A stretch of 64,000 nucleotides of DNA from Drechmeria coniospora (GCF_001625195.1 NC_054390.1:1488001-1552000), one strand, 5' to 3'. Shown: positions 46,707 to 57,838, counted from the stretch's first letter. The notes: a model not told the origin generated them from the sequence alone. Numbers and translations: made by a program.

Positions 46707-47273
46707 CTATAGAGTAAGTATATAGTACAAATAAAGATATTTAAGTAAGTATTTAAGAACTAAAGAAGTTTCTATTGCACTTGTAACTACTGTAAGTAAG
46801 TACGGAGTATAGAGGAGTACTTATAATACTTCGAGTATTACCCTATTAACAAGTACGGTAGGTATATATCTACTTAAGTAGCTAGTTATTTATACATTTA
46901 AGTAAATATAGTACAAGTACGTATATGTACTGTATTATAGTAGCGTACAACTAATTATAGAGTGCTCTGCAGTACGGAGTACAGTACAGAGTATTACTTA
47001 CTGTATGAATATAGATTGTGGAGTATTAATTACAGTGGACCAAATCAGGCCAACGCACACTAGTGGTGGTGCATTTTTCTATCGAGTGCCACCGCGTCAG
47101 CGGTCAGCGTCCAAAATGGTTGGTGTACAGGGACAGCGAACACGGTGAGGAGCAAAGAAACATAAATATCTACCGCCCATGGATCAATGAGTCCTAGACC
47201 AACTCGTGAACTCTCGCAGCTGGATTGAGAGAGATTTTCCGTTTTATTTCTTTTACAACAAGTTGCGAGAGTG
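46707..47273. other. Border of the transposon block and NCS2 promoter
   Basis: It contains several TACGGAGTA/AAGTACTT motifs (46798-46812, 46972-46990). CA and TG return, so RIP stops near 46.5 kb. No gene is seen. Confidence 0.6.
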
Positions 47274-48513
47274 ATGGTTGTCCCTTCGGCCATGGCAGAA
47301 TCAAGTTTAAAGGTATGCAAGCGTTGTGAAGCCCAGGGCGCTTCACACACCTTACGCAACGACTTTGCCTGCTCGTATGCTATTCCTTCCACACATTCGA
47401 TGCCTTTCGCATGCACTGACCAATACCAGAAAATGCTATGTCGACTATATTGAAGCCAAGGTTGGGCGGCGTCTCGGTGCCTTGGCGAAAGACACGAGAA
47501 CGACTGCGAAACCCGAGCGGCGGAGATACATTGCTGGTATCTCTTTTGGGACCTCGTCTACGGCTATGACGCAAGCTCTTGCCAAATTTTGCTCACCCAG
47601 GAAATCTTCTGCGGCATTTGAGCTGCATGCTGTCCACGTCGATACGAATCTCACGGAACCTCTTCGTGACGGAGTCTCGCCAGCTGCTCAGAGGAACCTG
47701 GACAAATACAGAGAACGGTTCTCCAATGTCTCGTTCCAGTGTGTACACCTGAGCAAAGTCCTGAATGTGGGTACCATAGACTGGTCGTCTCTGCCCTGCT
47801 TCGAGACAATAAGCAGCCCAGAAGTTGGCAGTAACTGTCAGCGGTTACAAAACTTCTTCAATTCTTTACCCTCGCCCACTTCCAGGGCATACATCCTGCG
47901 GCTCCTTATTCGCCATATCCTACTAGATATGGCCCTGGAAACTTCATCTACCGCTCTCCTCCTGGGTCACAGCACGACAGCACTGGCTGCGTTGACCCTT
48001 TCCGAGGTCGCCAATGGCAGGGGTTACTCAGTCCCATGGCAGATTAACGACGGCCCCTACACGTTCTGCGTACAAAGCCAGAAATCAGACTCCAAGGGTT
48101 GTAAAGAAATGAACCGCGAAACCCAGGTTCATATTTACTATCCCATGCGTGAGCTCTTTGCGGCCGAAATTTCGCAGTACTTAGGCTTGGTGTCGTCCCT
48201 TCAAGAGCTTGTTTCAACCGACACCGCAGGAAATAGTCGTAGTGTGGTATCGCACAAAGACGTCAGCATCGACGACATCATGAATCGCTACTTTAGCAAT
48301 GTGGAGGGTCAATATGAGGGTGTCGTGGCCAACGTTGTGCGCACAACTGGGAGGCTCAGCAGAGTCGCAGGATCTGATTTCTGTCGCCTATGTGGCATTA
48401 CGCTTGACGACAATGGGGACTCTCGCTGGGCTGGATCGCTCGGGCACGATTCGGAGACGAATGTGTACCAGCACATACTATGCTATGGCTGTAAGCGTTG
48501 CGTACGAGGTTAA
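47274..48513 (+). CDS. NCS2: Cytoplasmic tRNA 2-thiolation protein 2 (Ncs2/Ctu2)
   Basis: Exon 1 (47274-47374) joins across a 55-bp GT-AG intron to exon 2 (47430-48513), giving 394 residues; an in-frame ATG at 47292 has a better context and would shorten it by six. The N-terminal zinc motif CKRCEAQG and the following FACSKCYVDYIEAKVGRRL appear only after splicing. The PP-loop-like ATPase fold starts at YIAGISFGTSSTAM, the degenerate counterpart of the Ncs6 P-loop. YILRLLIRHILLDMALE and LLLGHSTTALAALTL match the middle of the family. The C-terminus has zinc pairs FCRLCG and LCYGCKRCVRG. With Ncs6/Ctu1 it thiolates U34 of tRNA-Lys, -Glu and -Gln using sulphur from Urm1. It is the first intact gene after the 15-kb transposon block and is convergent with OAC1, 234 bp apart. 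Confidence 0.93.
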
Positions 48514-48747
48514 ATGGAGCAGGATGAGCCAGGGAAAGTAAATGCATAAAATTTGGTTTCGGATGTGAATCATCGCCTAGATTGGCCATGCTAAACTCCC
48601 CATTGTCTATGTCGCCCACAAATTTACTCAGTTGGCTCTAATATATTACAGCCTGAACTACAGGCTCCCGACAGCGGCTATGGTAAATGCAGTCCAAGTG
48701 TTGTGGCACAACGTGTTTCCTCAACCCAGGGATGGTATACCTCATTC

Positions 48748-49865
48748 TTACTCTTTGAGAACTAAAGGTAATAAGCGGTACTCCAACTTTCTCATGAGCT
48801 TGTTAGTCTGCTCGGCGAGTGAGAGTGTGAGGATGGTGTGGGGTAATATCCGAGCAAGATGCGGGAGGAAGCCCTTGTAAATGGCAAAGAAACCCTCGGT
48901 ACGGATTGTTTTCCCCAAGCAGTCGAAAACGCCCTTGTATAGGTTTCCGTTCTGATTGTACATTCGAGACATGATGGTGTCTAAGCAAGTAGCAAGGTCA
49001 GTGTATATTTCATCAATCACGGGGGGACGAGGGCGCGTGTACCTGGTGGGTGCATAACACAGCACACGACAAAGCCGCTGGCAGTGCTGCTCGCCAGATG
49101 CAGAGCTGGCCCCTCTTCCATGCCCGCATGTCGAACTAGGCGCCTCTTGGCAAGAAAATAAGTCGGCAGCTGAACAGAGCTGCCGAAACCGGTTCTGATC
49201 ATGGCCGCACCCACGCCGCGATAGAGACCCCGAACACCCTCCGTACGGTAAATTTTGGACAGGCCGTCCCACGCATTGCGATATTGGTGTTGTGTACCGA
49301 CTGGCCGGAAGGGTGAGTAGCTTTGGAGACGAGTCTTAACGAGGAAGAAGGGGCTGCCAGCAGCGGCGCCGATCATGCCAGAGGATGCACCGCAAAACAT
49401 GTTTATGGCGAGATTTTGCGCATCCCTGTTCTTGAGGAACAGGCCTGCCAAATTTTGCCGCATAGGCTCGTAGAAGCCCAGACGACAACCGTTAAGCAAT
49501 ACCTGGTAGACGTAGGCACAACCCAAGCCACGGTATATACCTCGAATGCCTTCGTGTTTGCAGATGACGCCAACTCCATGTAGTGCCCCGCGATAATGGT
49601 GTGGTTGATGGCCCTTGGACTGGAGCTCTCCTTGCAGTTGCATACTGTTGATAAAAGGTCAGGCAGTGCTCCAACAGCAAAGGTGGAAAGAGTCAATATA
49701 CCGAATCTTGACAGTCTCGAAAGGATGCGTCGCTGTGACGGCACCGCAAGCCGCGATACCTCCGGCGACAAAGGCACTGCGACAAGTAGGAGAAGTGAGC
49801 AGGAGTCCCCATCAATAGTTGCACATCACAACGTTCGGCGAGGAATACCCAACTGTCGTCGACAT
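48748..49865 (-). CDS. OAC1: Mitochondrial carrier, oxaloacetate transporter Oac1 type
   Basis: Exons 49865-49849 (17 bp), 49776-49702, 49644-49043 and 48980-48748 give 308 residues with GT-AG introns. The start MSTTVG is visible only after splicing, followed at once by the first carrier repeat AFVAGGIAACGAVT. The three signature motifs are PFETVKIR, PFFLVKTR and PPDTIMSR. GIYRGLGCAYVYQVLLNGCR and KIYRTEGVRGLYRGVGAAMIR match the Oac1/SLC25A34-35 branch better than other carriers. Oac1 imports oxaloacetate, sulfate and, in some species, isopropylmalate across the inner mitochondrial membrane. There is no cleavable presequence, normal for carriers. Substrate assignment is by similarity only. 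Confidence 0.92.
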
Positions 49866-50889
49866 GACACCTAAGTCTTCGGTGCGAGTTGCGCGTGTTG
49901 CAAGATAGGGATTGAATGATTTTGAGATTGGAAATGGTCGGCAAATCCGGGGCAAGCAGAATGGTCAAGGGGATCGATATTCTTTCCCCTGCGCCATCTG
50001 ATATTCAGGCGCTCAGCGCAATGTCGGTGTTTTTTTTTTGAGACGGATGCACACCCCTTGTTACGTCGCCGACGTCGGCGCTACTGGACTGCCACCATAA
50101 CTGGCAGGATACGGAGTACTAATTATACACCAGTGGCATAACAATCTGACTAGCTCAGAGCAACATGAACAGGGACTGCCATGGAATCAATGAGGAGTCA
50201 AGGCACGGACTGCAGAAGTGACTGCTAATATTAGTAAGCCAACAGAAGCCAGTTAGGAATTAAATATTCCATAAGTATATATTATATACATGGATATATT
50301 GTTAGAGAATAATGAAATTTAAAATATTATGTAGATTTACATTATTATGTACTTGTAGAGAATTATGTATAAAGTTTTATTTATTAGGTTTAATACTTCT
50401 TCCTTGAGTTTTGCGTTTGTGTCCGGCAAAAGGATTGAATCGGAAGTTCAAGTACTGCAGTATTATTACCTGAGTGCAGCTTTAAGTGTATTACAAGTAT
50501 TTATTATTATGTACTGTATTTCTTTGCTCGCGATGAAAGAGTCGAGAAGTGCTCCACACAAAATGAAGTCATGCTGCTCCAGCCAATCATCACTAGGTCG
50601 GCAGTCATTTTATAGTGGGGAGATCCCTGAGTCGCCAAACTTACTGTACATTGTAAGTACTTTAGTACTCCGTACGGAGTACGTACTTAACGTATTTCAA
50701 TACCTGACAAGCACACCTACGGTACGAAGGTGGTCCTCGAACTCTCCGTGCAACCACCTGCAATTGCTACTGCCTTTTTCTACTTCCGACGCCGTACATT
50801 GACAGAAACGTATCACCACAACGATCCAGTCTTCAGAAAACAAAGAGTCACTCGAGGAGGGGGGGTAGCTACAAGGCCAGGCAGGAAAA
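49866..50889. other. Divergent promoter region of OAC1 and PRP3
   Basis: It contains an AT-rich stretch (50230-50400) and a perfect 18-bp palindrome GTACTCCGTACGGAGTAC at 50665-50682. An open frame of 145 codons (50365-50802) reads through this palindrome and has no motif, so it is rejected. Confidence 0.6.
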
Positions 50890-52411
50890 ATGGACTCGTT
50901 AAAATCATCTAGCTCGGGTTCTCGTCACAGTGGATCATCGAGGATCCAGAAACCTGAATCTGCCGCCGAGAGGATGGCTGCTCTGAAGGCTCGTGTGGCG
51001 AATGCGATCGGCACCAGCAAGTCCAAAGGCGGCTTGAACGTTGGCTTGCACCCGGCTCTTGAGGGACTTGGGTCATGGAAATCGCAGGAAAAGGGCCGAG
51101 AAGGTCCAAAGGCACAGACTGGAATCACCAACATCTCTCACGCCAAGCAACCCCGCGGTTATGGCCAGGACGAAAAGGCCGAATCCAACCCGTACTTCGA
51201 CGAGACCCTTGCTTCACAAACAATCGTGAGCAAGCGACGAGAACCCAAGCGGCTAGTGTTCAATCAAAAGGGCAAATACATTCAACAAGCTACTTCTTTC
51301 CGTCGGCAAGCTGCCCTCGAAGCTATGAAGAAGCGGATTGCGGAACAAACACGAAAAGCTGGAATCGATGAGGACTTGGACGTTGAAAAGAACTTCGTTG
51401 TAGAAGCACCTCCAGAGGTTGAATGGTGGGACGAAGGTCTCATTGATGGCACTACTTATGATGATATACACGACGTCACAAAACTCAAGATCATAACCCC
51501 AGACAGCCTTGTAACCGAGTATATCCAACATCCAGTTGCCCTCGAGCCCGCACAGAGCTGCCACCTACCCAATGCCAAACCCATGTATCTGACCTCCAAA
51601 GAACAGGCGAAAATTCGACGTCAGCGACGAATGGCAGAGCTGAAGGAGATGCAAGCAAAAATCCGGCTCGGTCTGGTTCCAGCACCACCTCTCAAGATTA
51701 AAAAGGGCAATTTGATGCGTGTCCTTGGAGATGGTGAGTCCCCCTATGCTTGGCGCGTTTCAGTGACATATTCTTACGCCATCGATTTGTTGTTTTTGCA
51801 CAGTTGCTGTGAAAGATCCCACTGCTGTTGAGGCGAGGGTCAATCGCGAAATCGCAGAGAGACATGATCAGCATGTCCAGTTGAACGCAGAAAGACACCT
51901 AACCAAGGAACAAAGGCACGACAAGCTGGCCAAGAACCAGCAAAGAGATGCGGATAAGGGGATTTATCTATTGGTCTTTAAGATCAATAACTTGGCCAAC
52001 GGTCAACATCGATACAAAATTGGGGTCAATGCTGAACAGTTGGCGCTTTCTGGGACCTGTGTTATGCATCCCAAGTTCAGCTTGGTTATTGTTGAAGGTG
52101 GAGCATGGAGTATTGGCAAGTTCAAAAAGCTCATGCTCAACCGTATCAACTGGACGGAAAACTCGCCCTCAAAATCACAAGACGAGAAGCGAGACACTGG
52201 GCATGATTGGCTGCGGGCTGAAAACGAGGATGGGATGTTGAAGGACATGTCTCTTAATGAATGCAGGCTCGTTTTTGAAGGCGAGCAAAAAGCACGAGTC
52301 TTCCGGAAGTGGGGAAGCAAGGTGTGTGAGACGGACGCCGAGGCGAGGGAGGCATTGTCTAGGGCTCGGATGGAGAACTTTTGGTCAGTTGCAAAGGGTC
52401 TCCCTCGGTGA
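50890..52411 (+). CDS. PRP3: U4/U6 small nuclear ribonucleoprotein Prp3
   Basis: Exon 1 (50890-51733) joins across a 70-bp GT-AG intron to exon 2 (51804-52411), giving 483 residues. The N-terminus is Ser-rich, then AERMAALKARVANAIG. The PRP3 domain runs from about residue 95: NPYFDETL, RRPEPKR-type sequence (here RREPKRLVFNQKGKYIQQA), EWWDEGLI, YIQHPVALEP, LTSKEQAKIRRQRR and KIKKGNLMRVLGD. After the intron KDPTAVEARV and RHLTKEQRHDKLAKN complete it. The C-terminal ferredoxin-like DUF1115 domain includes HPKFSLVIVEGGAWSIGKF and ends in FRKWGSKVCET with a short tail. Prp3 binds the U4/U6 duplex in the tri-snRNP and is required for spliceosome activation. It ends 531 bp before the convergent MTR3 gene. 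Confidence 0.96.
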
Positions 52412-52942
52412 CCTTAATCGTCCAGTGGATGATTGAATTAGTGTATTGTTTGAATCTGCCTTCACATAACAGTCTTGTTCCGCATCGTATCATATATCTG
52501 GCTTGCTAAAAACCACCTCTCATACCCAAGGAACGCAGACGTCTCTGGATGTATGCATAGGTTGCTACACTCATCAAATCAAGTATTCTTAATTCAACAA
52601 GTACCACCTACATACGCTTGCCATGATCTATGTACTAGTATCGGCGTTATACGGAGAGATTTCTAGCGTTACTTGGTATGTAAGTACTTATGTAGCTATC
52701 TTATAAGAGAAATGCAAGCACATGAAATATAGGTAAGATCTATAACCTTTCTAGTATCAGATGGAGCAGCTGGAACTAGAGGCATTTTAATTAATGATTA
52801 CTGCCAGTATCATTTAATTTGAAGAACGGCTTTTGATGTCTGATCAATGAAACCTATTGCTTCATTTTCCTTCGGTGTTTTCCACGCTGCCAAAGCCCCT
52901 TGATAAATACTAGGAGTACAAATGGTTTAATGCAAGTTGTTG
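52412..52942. other. Intergenic region between convergent PRP3 and MTR3
   Basis: AT-richer 3' flanks with no motif or repeat that I recognise. Confidence 0.6.
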
Positions 52943-53849
52943 TTATGCTCGTGGCAGTGACTCGCGAAGTGACGCATTGAGGGCCTGGTGGGCTCCTCTG
53001 CTAGAACTAACGGCTGCAGCGATAAGGCTTCGGTAAGCATTCGCACTTGATGGAGGCAATTCGCCTTTGAACCAAACATTTGTTATCTCCTCCCTTCCTC
53101 GCAGGTATGCCACGCAGCAGGCTGCCAGTATATTGTTGGCTGCCGAAGGGGACGGATCCCGAATTATCGTTGATCCCATTTGATCCGCATTGTCAGCTAC
53201 AAGGGCAGCAACACCACCAGAGATCGTGTCAATACAATCTATGCCCGCATCGGCAATACCGGCGGCGGCGACAGTAATGCATCCGCTCAAGGTATTCATA
53301 AAATCCCAATCCTCAAGACTTTCATCAATGGTAGCATGTTGTGCAAGTTCGCCCTCGACAATGGTAACGATGACGTCTACACCACTCTTTGGCCACCGGT
53401 CCGCAATCAAGGCACCACGGAGAGCGGTTTCCAGGTGAGTGCTCAGATCTCGCTCACTCGTGTCCCGTTGATAAGTCCTCCTTCGACGAGTTGCAAAGGG
53501 TGCAAATTTGACATGGGTAGAAAGAACCATATGAGGCGAGAAAGGCGCGGAACGAGGAAGTGATCTGGGACCGTGAACTGTGCAAATGAGTTTCATACCA
53601 CCGCCATTAGAACCACGCCTCGGCTCCATTTCCAGGTATGCCGATCCTGATGCGGAGGGTGTCACTCCGGTTTTGAGGTCTGTTGCCTCTGCTTAGCCCA
53701 GTGCGGCCACACAAGATCATGCGTTACCTACAGGCCGCCTGATGTTCGTTGGATTCCCTGCCATGGCTCGAAAATGAAACTGGATCCGAATCGTAAAGAG
53801 GAGGAGTGGTGACGCCTCCTGGGCCATTGACACGTCGACGATCGCTCAT
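52943..53849 (-). CDS. MTR3: Exosome complex component Mtr3 (RNase PH-like)
   Basis: Exon 1 (53849-53732) joins exon 2 (53679-52943) across a 52-bp intron for 284 residues. The N-terminus MSDRRRVNGPGGVTTPPLYD matches the fungal Mtr3 start. The RNase PH-like core begins LKTGVTPSASGSAYLE, then KLICTVHGPRSL, ERDLSTHLETALRGAL and DVIVTIVEGE. Mtr3 is one of six RNase PH-like subunits of the exosome ring, and the ring subunits of eukaryotes are catalytically inactive. The donor is ambiguous: the sequence GTAGGTAAC offers two GT sites four bases apart. Only the first (53731) keeps the frame; the second has the better consensus but would shift it. The region before the junction also reads well in another frame (NPTNIRRP), so the exon end deserves transcript support. 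Confidence 0.88.
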
Positions 53850-56297
53850 GATTTTGCGTTCAAAGATTGCTACAATTTCCACAGTACCTCACCTTTGTTC
53901 ATCTCGCACGAGCACGAGAATGGGGCAAATGCACCTAAAGGGACGGCTCCGCCTTCGAGTTGTTGTTAATCGCATATACTTAGCAAGAGCGAGGTACCCA
54001 CCCACACGTGGATATCCACCCGCACCAGTTTTCCAGTTAAATACTCTTTCGCGCCCGACCTCGAACGCCTTGACCTAAACTTTTCATCACTTCCAAGCTC
54101 TGTTCCCAATCCTCCTCTCCTGTCAGACCATCCAACCCAAAAGGTGTGACGTTGCAACTTCGCCTCTCGACCTTGAATACACATCATACACTTAGGAATG
54201 CTCTAATTATCATGGTGAGTAACACATCACCCAAATCCAGATCGTGCCTCGCAAGTCAACCCCACAGCATGATGATTTTTCACAAACACATTATTCGCAA
54301 TTCCTGAGCGATTCAACAAACATGCACTACCATCTGACCCAGACCAACCTTCACGGGGAAACCATGTCGGCAATTCTGTACATGACGTTCCGTGCAAGCG
54401 CCGCTGACCATAAAGAAAGCTGTGACCTAGATCGTGTTTGTTTCTAGATGTCTCTATCTCAAGTTGTTCTTGCTCCATGCCTCCGATGGTAAGTCTTGGG
54501 TTTTCTATCAGCTTTTCTTGTTCCCCTCGCCGCTTAATGTGATGAGACACATTTCAATCCAGTTCTGCTGCTGAATCATTCTGATGACTCACAATTACCA
54601 TACCAAGATCTCTGATTTTTTTAAAGAGCTTAATTCTTTCCACACCTTGTTTTTCATGATTGGCGAGATCAGATGCTGACTGTTTCCAAGGTCTCGCTAG
54701 GGTTTGTTACGTGCTCGGCTTTGCAGTGGCTGATATGTGCAGGCAGCGCATTCTCCATCCAAGATATACCCAAGGTAAGGAATACTGCTACCATGACTCA
54801 AGGCGTGTATTGGCTCGACATGATGAAACAAGTTCAATCCATTCCACTACTTCATTCAGGCCAGGTCATGCTTCCATACTCGAGCAAGGAGATAATTCTG
54901 CGATGAACAGTTGTGGAGTTGCTTCATAGCACGAACTTGACTTCAGTGTCTTTTTGACAGTGCACCCGTTTTGGGTTGCCCTGAAAAATCGGCCGGCTGG
55001 GATGACTGAGTAAACTAGCTTGTCTGAACAACAGTTCTTAATTGCGTGGCTTGCTTTCATACTTCAGATTCGAACCATGGCTAACTGTATTACAATAGTA
55101 AATTGCCATGTCATCATCGTGTATGCAATATGTGACTGTATTGAATGTATGATTTTTGTCAAATGTCGCTTAGTATCTTATGTATCTAGTATTTTAGAAA
55201 TGTTAATTCTTAATATACAACCATTGAAGTATTTAGGTGAGGAATAATGTGAAGCTTTATTAATGATGTCTTTGATGCACTGGAGTTTAGATGTAATGTA
55301 TCCTTTGAAAGCACGGAGTAGTGGATTACGTTTAGCGATACCGAATATATCACGTTATGAGTACACTTTTCAGCTAACATAATGAATAGTACTATCACCA
55401 AGACATTGTGGGTTACTTCATTATGAGAGGCCGAGTCTTTGCGAATTCATTTTAACTTTATAACCCGACTATCTCATGTCGCCCGCGTTTGACAACGCGA
55501 TTCGGACAAATGGTCGGAACAATAGAACTCACTACGGCATGAGTGATAATGTCGACCGCGCTCCAAACGCACCGACCCCCACTCCTAGTATAGATATTCC
55601 GGCGGACTGGCCCTCTATTTCGGTATTTCGGTTCACTATTTGAGCCTGCAGTATCTGCGACTTGTCCGTCAATTTCCAATGACAGCAAGATAGAAAGCCC
55701 GTCAGGCAGCAGCGATAGGATGTGTCGTATCTGTGACGGATTGCTTGAACACGACGAGCGTATACGGGCCCATGCATTCAAAGTATACGGCAATGTACCG
55801 TGAGTTTGCCGTGCATGAGTATCGACAACATTCTTTCTACAACTAGACTTGTATTGAACTGTCTCTAAGCTCATTCAGGAGAGGCCTTGCATATGTAAAG
55901 TCGATTATTTCCACTATGTCGCATGTGAACATTCAGCCTGTCGCAATAGTACCTCAGCATGCCCAATCATATATGCACTTAAGTAAACTAACAATTTGTC
56001 TATGCCATACCTATAAGAGGCCACATCGAACCACTGCGGCAAAGACTAAAAGGGTATCGACTCGCAACACAAATTTATACGTAAGAGCGAGCTTACATTG
56101 TAGTATGCGCTAGTGGAGTGATCTATTGCTGCAATACGACGACTATGTATATTAAAAAGAAGAAGTTGAATATTACAAGCTACGGAGTACATTTTACAGA
56201 TATAGGTAGAGGAATAGCCCCCGTTGGTAGCTTCTATCAACTTTATAGTTTAATCTAACTCAGTACTGCAAATAACTAGTTAATAATATCCTAGGAC
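53850..56297. other. Long region without a confirmed gene
   Basis: Bases 53950-54210 look like a promoter with a C/T-rich leader, and an ATG at 54212 is followed directly by GTGAGT. Further splice-like sites (CTAG at 54445, GTAAGT at 54490) occur, but I could not assemble a recognisable protein. Bases 55477-55802 contain coding-like plus-strand frames ending at a GTGAGT (see findings). Bases 54950-55450 and 55870-56290 are AT-rich with no clear content. Confidence 0.45.
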
Positions 56298-56457
56298 TGT
56301 AAGGCGCGCTACAGGCGCGTAGGCCTTATAAGCGAATGTGAGCTGCAGTACCCGCACTAAGTGCGGATACTGGCGGATCTTTTGACAGTTTGGCCATTTG
56401 GTCGAACGGTTAACTGGTCTATTGTCCATATGGGCACACCTCCCCATATGTGTTACA
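56298..56457 (+). mobile_element. Solo family C LTR with target duplication
   Basis: It is 160 bp, from TGTAAGGCGCGC to ATGTGTTACA, with inverted termini TGTAA/TTACA. It is flanked by AGGAC at 56293-56297 and 56458-56462. It contains the hairpin CCGCACTAAGTGCGG and keeps many CA and TG sites, so RIP is weak. Orientation is arbitrary because no internal region is attached. Confidence 0.93.
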
Positions 56458-56542
56458 AGGACCTTATTTAAAGAACTTTTAGTACTTTAACTTCCTTTCC
56501 TTTAATCTCTAATATCGATTTGTAAAATAGCTATAAGTTAAA

Positions 56543-56561
56543 GGGGGGGGGGGGGGGGGGG
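56543..56561. repeat. Homopolymer of 19 G
   Basis: It lies within the left terminal inverted repeat. The right repeat has only seven of the corresponding bases, so the run has expanded or is an assembly artefact. Confidence 0.9.
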
Positions 56562-56622
56562 TTTGGCCCCCCCTTAGTTTTCGGCTCCTAGTCAAAATAG
56601 TAAATAGTCTAACTATATCTAG

Positions 56623-56823
56623 TATTATAGAGTTACTAGTACTACCAGTATTTAGTGGTCGGAAATAGTTATTAAGAAATCTACGGAACTCTAACTCGAA
56701 GTACTAGGCATTGGAGTACTTATACTCCAATACCTGCTTAGTCATAGGGTACGAGTCACGTGCAGTAGTACGTAACTCTATCCTAGGATATAGTTCTATT
56801 AGGCAAAGCCTAATATTATAACA
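56623..56823 (-). mobile_element. Solo family D LTR with target duplication
   Basis: It is 201 bp, flanked by TCTAG at 56618-56622 and 56824-56828. It is the inverted counterpart of the 5' LTR at 58013-58213, with the same hairpin around TTAGGC-AAA-GCCTAA. It lies inside the Tc1/mariner-like element. Confidence 0.92.
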
Positions 56824-57647
56824 TCTAGTTTAAATTAGTATATCGAGCCGATATAATTAATAGTAAGAATACAATATATACTACAAAAATATACATACCT
56901 CTAAAAATATACAATTTATACTACTACATAAAGTTATTGGCCAATACAATTATATAAAAAGGAATCTATATATAATATACTTTTTTTCGGAAAAATAAGG
57001 GACAAACTCTTTAAGCCCGGAATAATAATTTAATGCATTTTTAAGTAGGGTCAAGGTATTTTAAGCCCAGAATTAATAGCAGCTTAGGCTAATTAGAATA
57101 TATTAAGATTTAACTCTTACCTATTCTTTTACAACAAGTACCTAGGTTATATAATATATACTCTAGAAATATCTAGCTAAAAGACTAATATATTTACTTT
57201 AGAGCAATAAAAAAAATACAGTATACTAATTAGTTATAATTATATAAGCAAAGTAGTATATTACTTAGTTTTAAGATATTTAGCGTTAAGGTAGATAAAG
57301 GCACTATACTATAAAGAAGAGATTTAATTAGCTAAAGCTATTTAAAAATCTAATTAGTAAAATATTATCTATATAAAAAGTAACTTCGTTTTCTACAGAG
57401 CAAATAAGACTAAAATATTACATAAAGTTTTCCAATTAGTTTAAAATATAGGGGGCCAAAAACTAAGGAGGGCCAAAAACCCCCCCTTTAACTTACTGTA
57501 GATTAATAACGCTATAATCTGAGTACTAATACTATTAGGGCCAATTAGTAAATGCAGCCTAATGCGGTCCGGCTATATAATAAAGAATGCAGCGGGACTC
57601 AGCCTTTAAGAGGGGTGTATTTTGTTTATTGCTTCAGACCTATCTTG

Positions 57648-57838
57648 TATTACAATACTAACTAGTAGGAAGGCAGTATATACAAAGACTGTAGAATTTT
57701 CGAACTAAGGAGGAAGAAAAGAGAAAGAAAACAGTAAGTATAAGAAGGAAGAGGCTATATACATAGGTAGTCCGCGCATTACGTAATAAAGAGTATAGGG
57801 TAGGCTAGAAAAAGAGTACAATATACAATATCGTTATA
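57648..57838 (-). mobile_element. Family B LTR copy
   Basis: It is 191 bp and colinear with 46516-46706, with moderate RIP (start TATTACAATACT, end ATATCGTTATA). Flanking pentamers (TCTTG and TATAT) do not match, so it may be a recombination remnant or an old solo LTR. Confidence 0.85.

Larger units (their letters stand above)
56536..57493. mobile_element. Non-autonomous Tc1/mariner-like element with terminal inverted repeats
   Basis: The ends are inverted repeats starting AGTTAAAGGGG, about 45 bp long and including TTTGGCCC and CCTTAGTTTT segments. They are flanked by TA at 56534-56535 and 57494-57495. The TA duplication and an AGT-type terminus fit Tc1/mariner (pogo/Fot1-like) elements. 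The interior has no transposase frame and is RIP-mutated. A 201-bp solo LTR is inserted inside, so the element was about 750 bp before that insertion. Confidence 0.8.

Noticed and set aside
32333..46711. Centromere or CRISPR-like array because of AT-richness and tandem repeats
   Set aside because: The repeats are a minisatellite and LTRs with target duplications; there are no spacers, and one 15-kb block is too short to argue for a centromere.
50365..50802. Plus-strand open frame of 145 codons upstream of PRP3
   Set aside because: Translates through the TACTCCGTACGGAGTAC palindrome and AT-rich DNA, with no motif.
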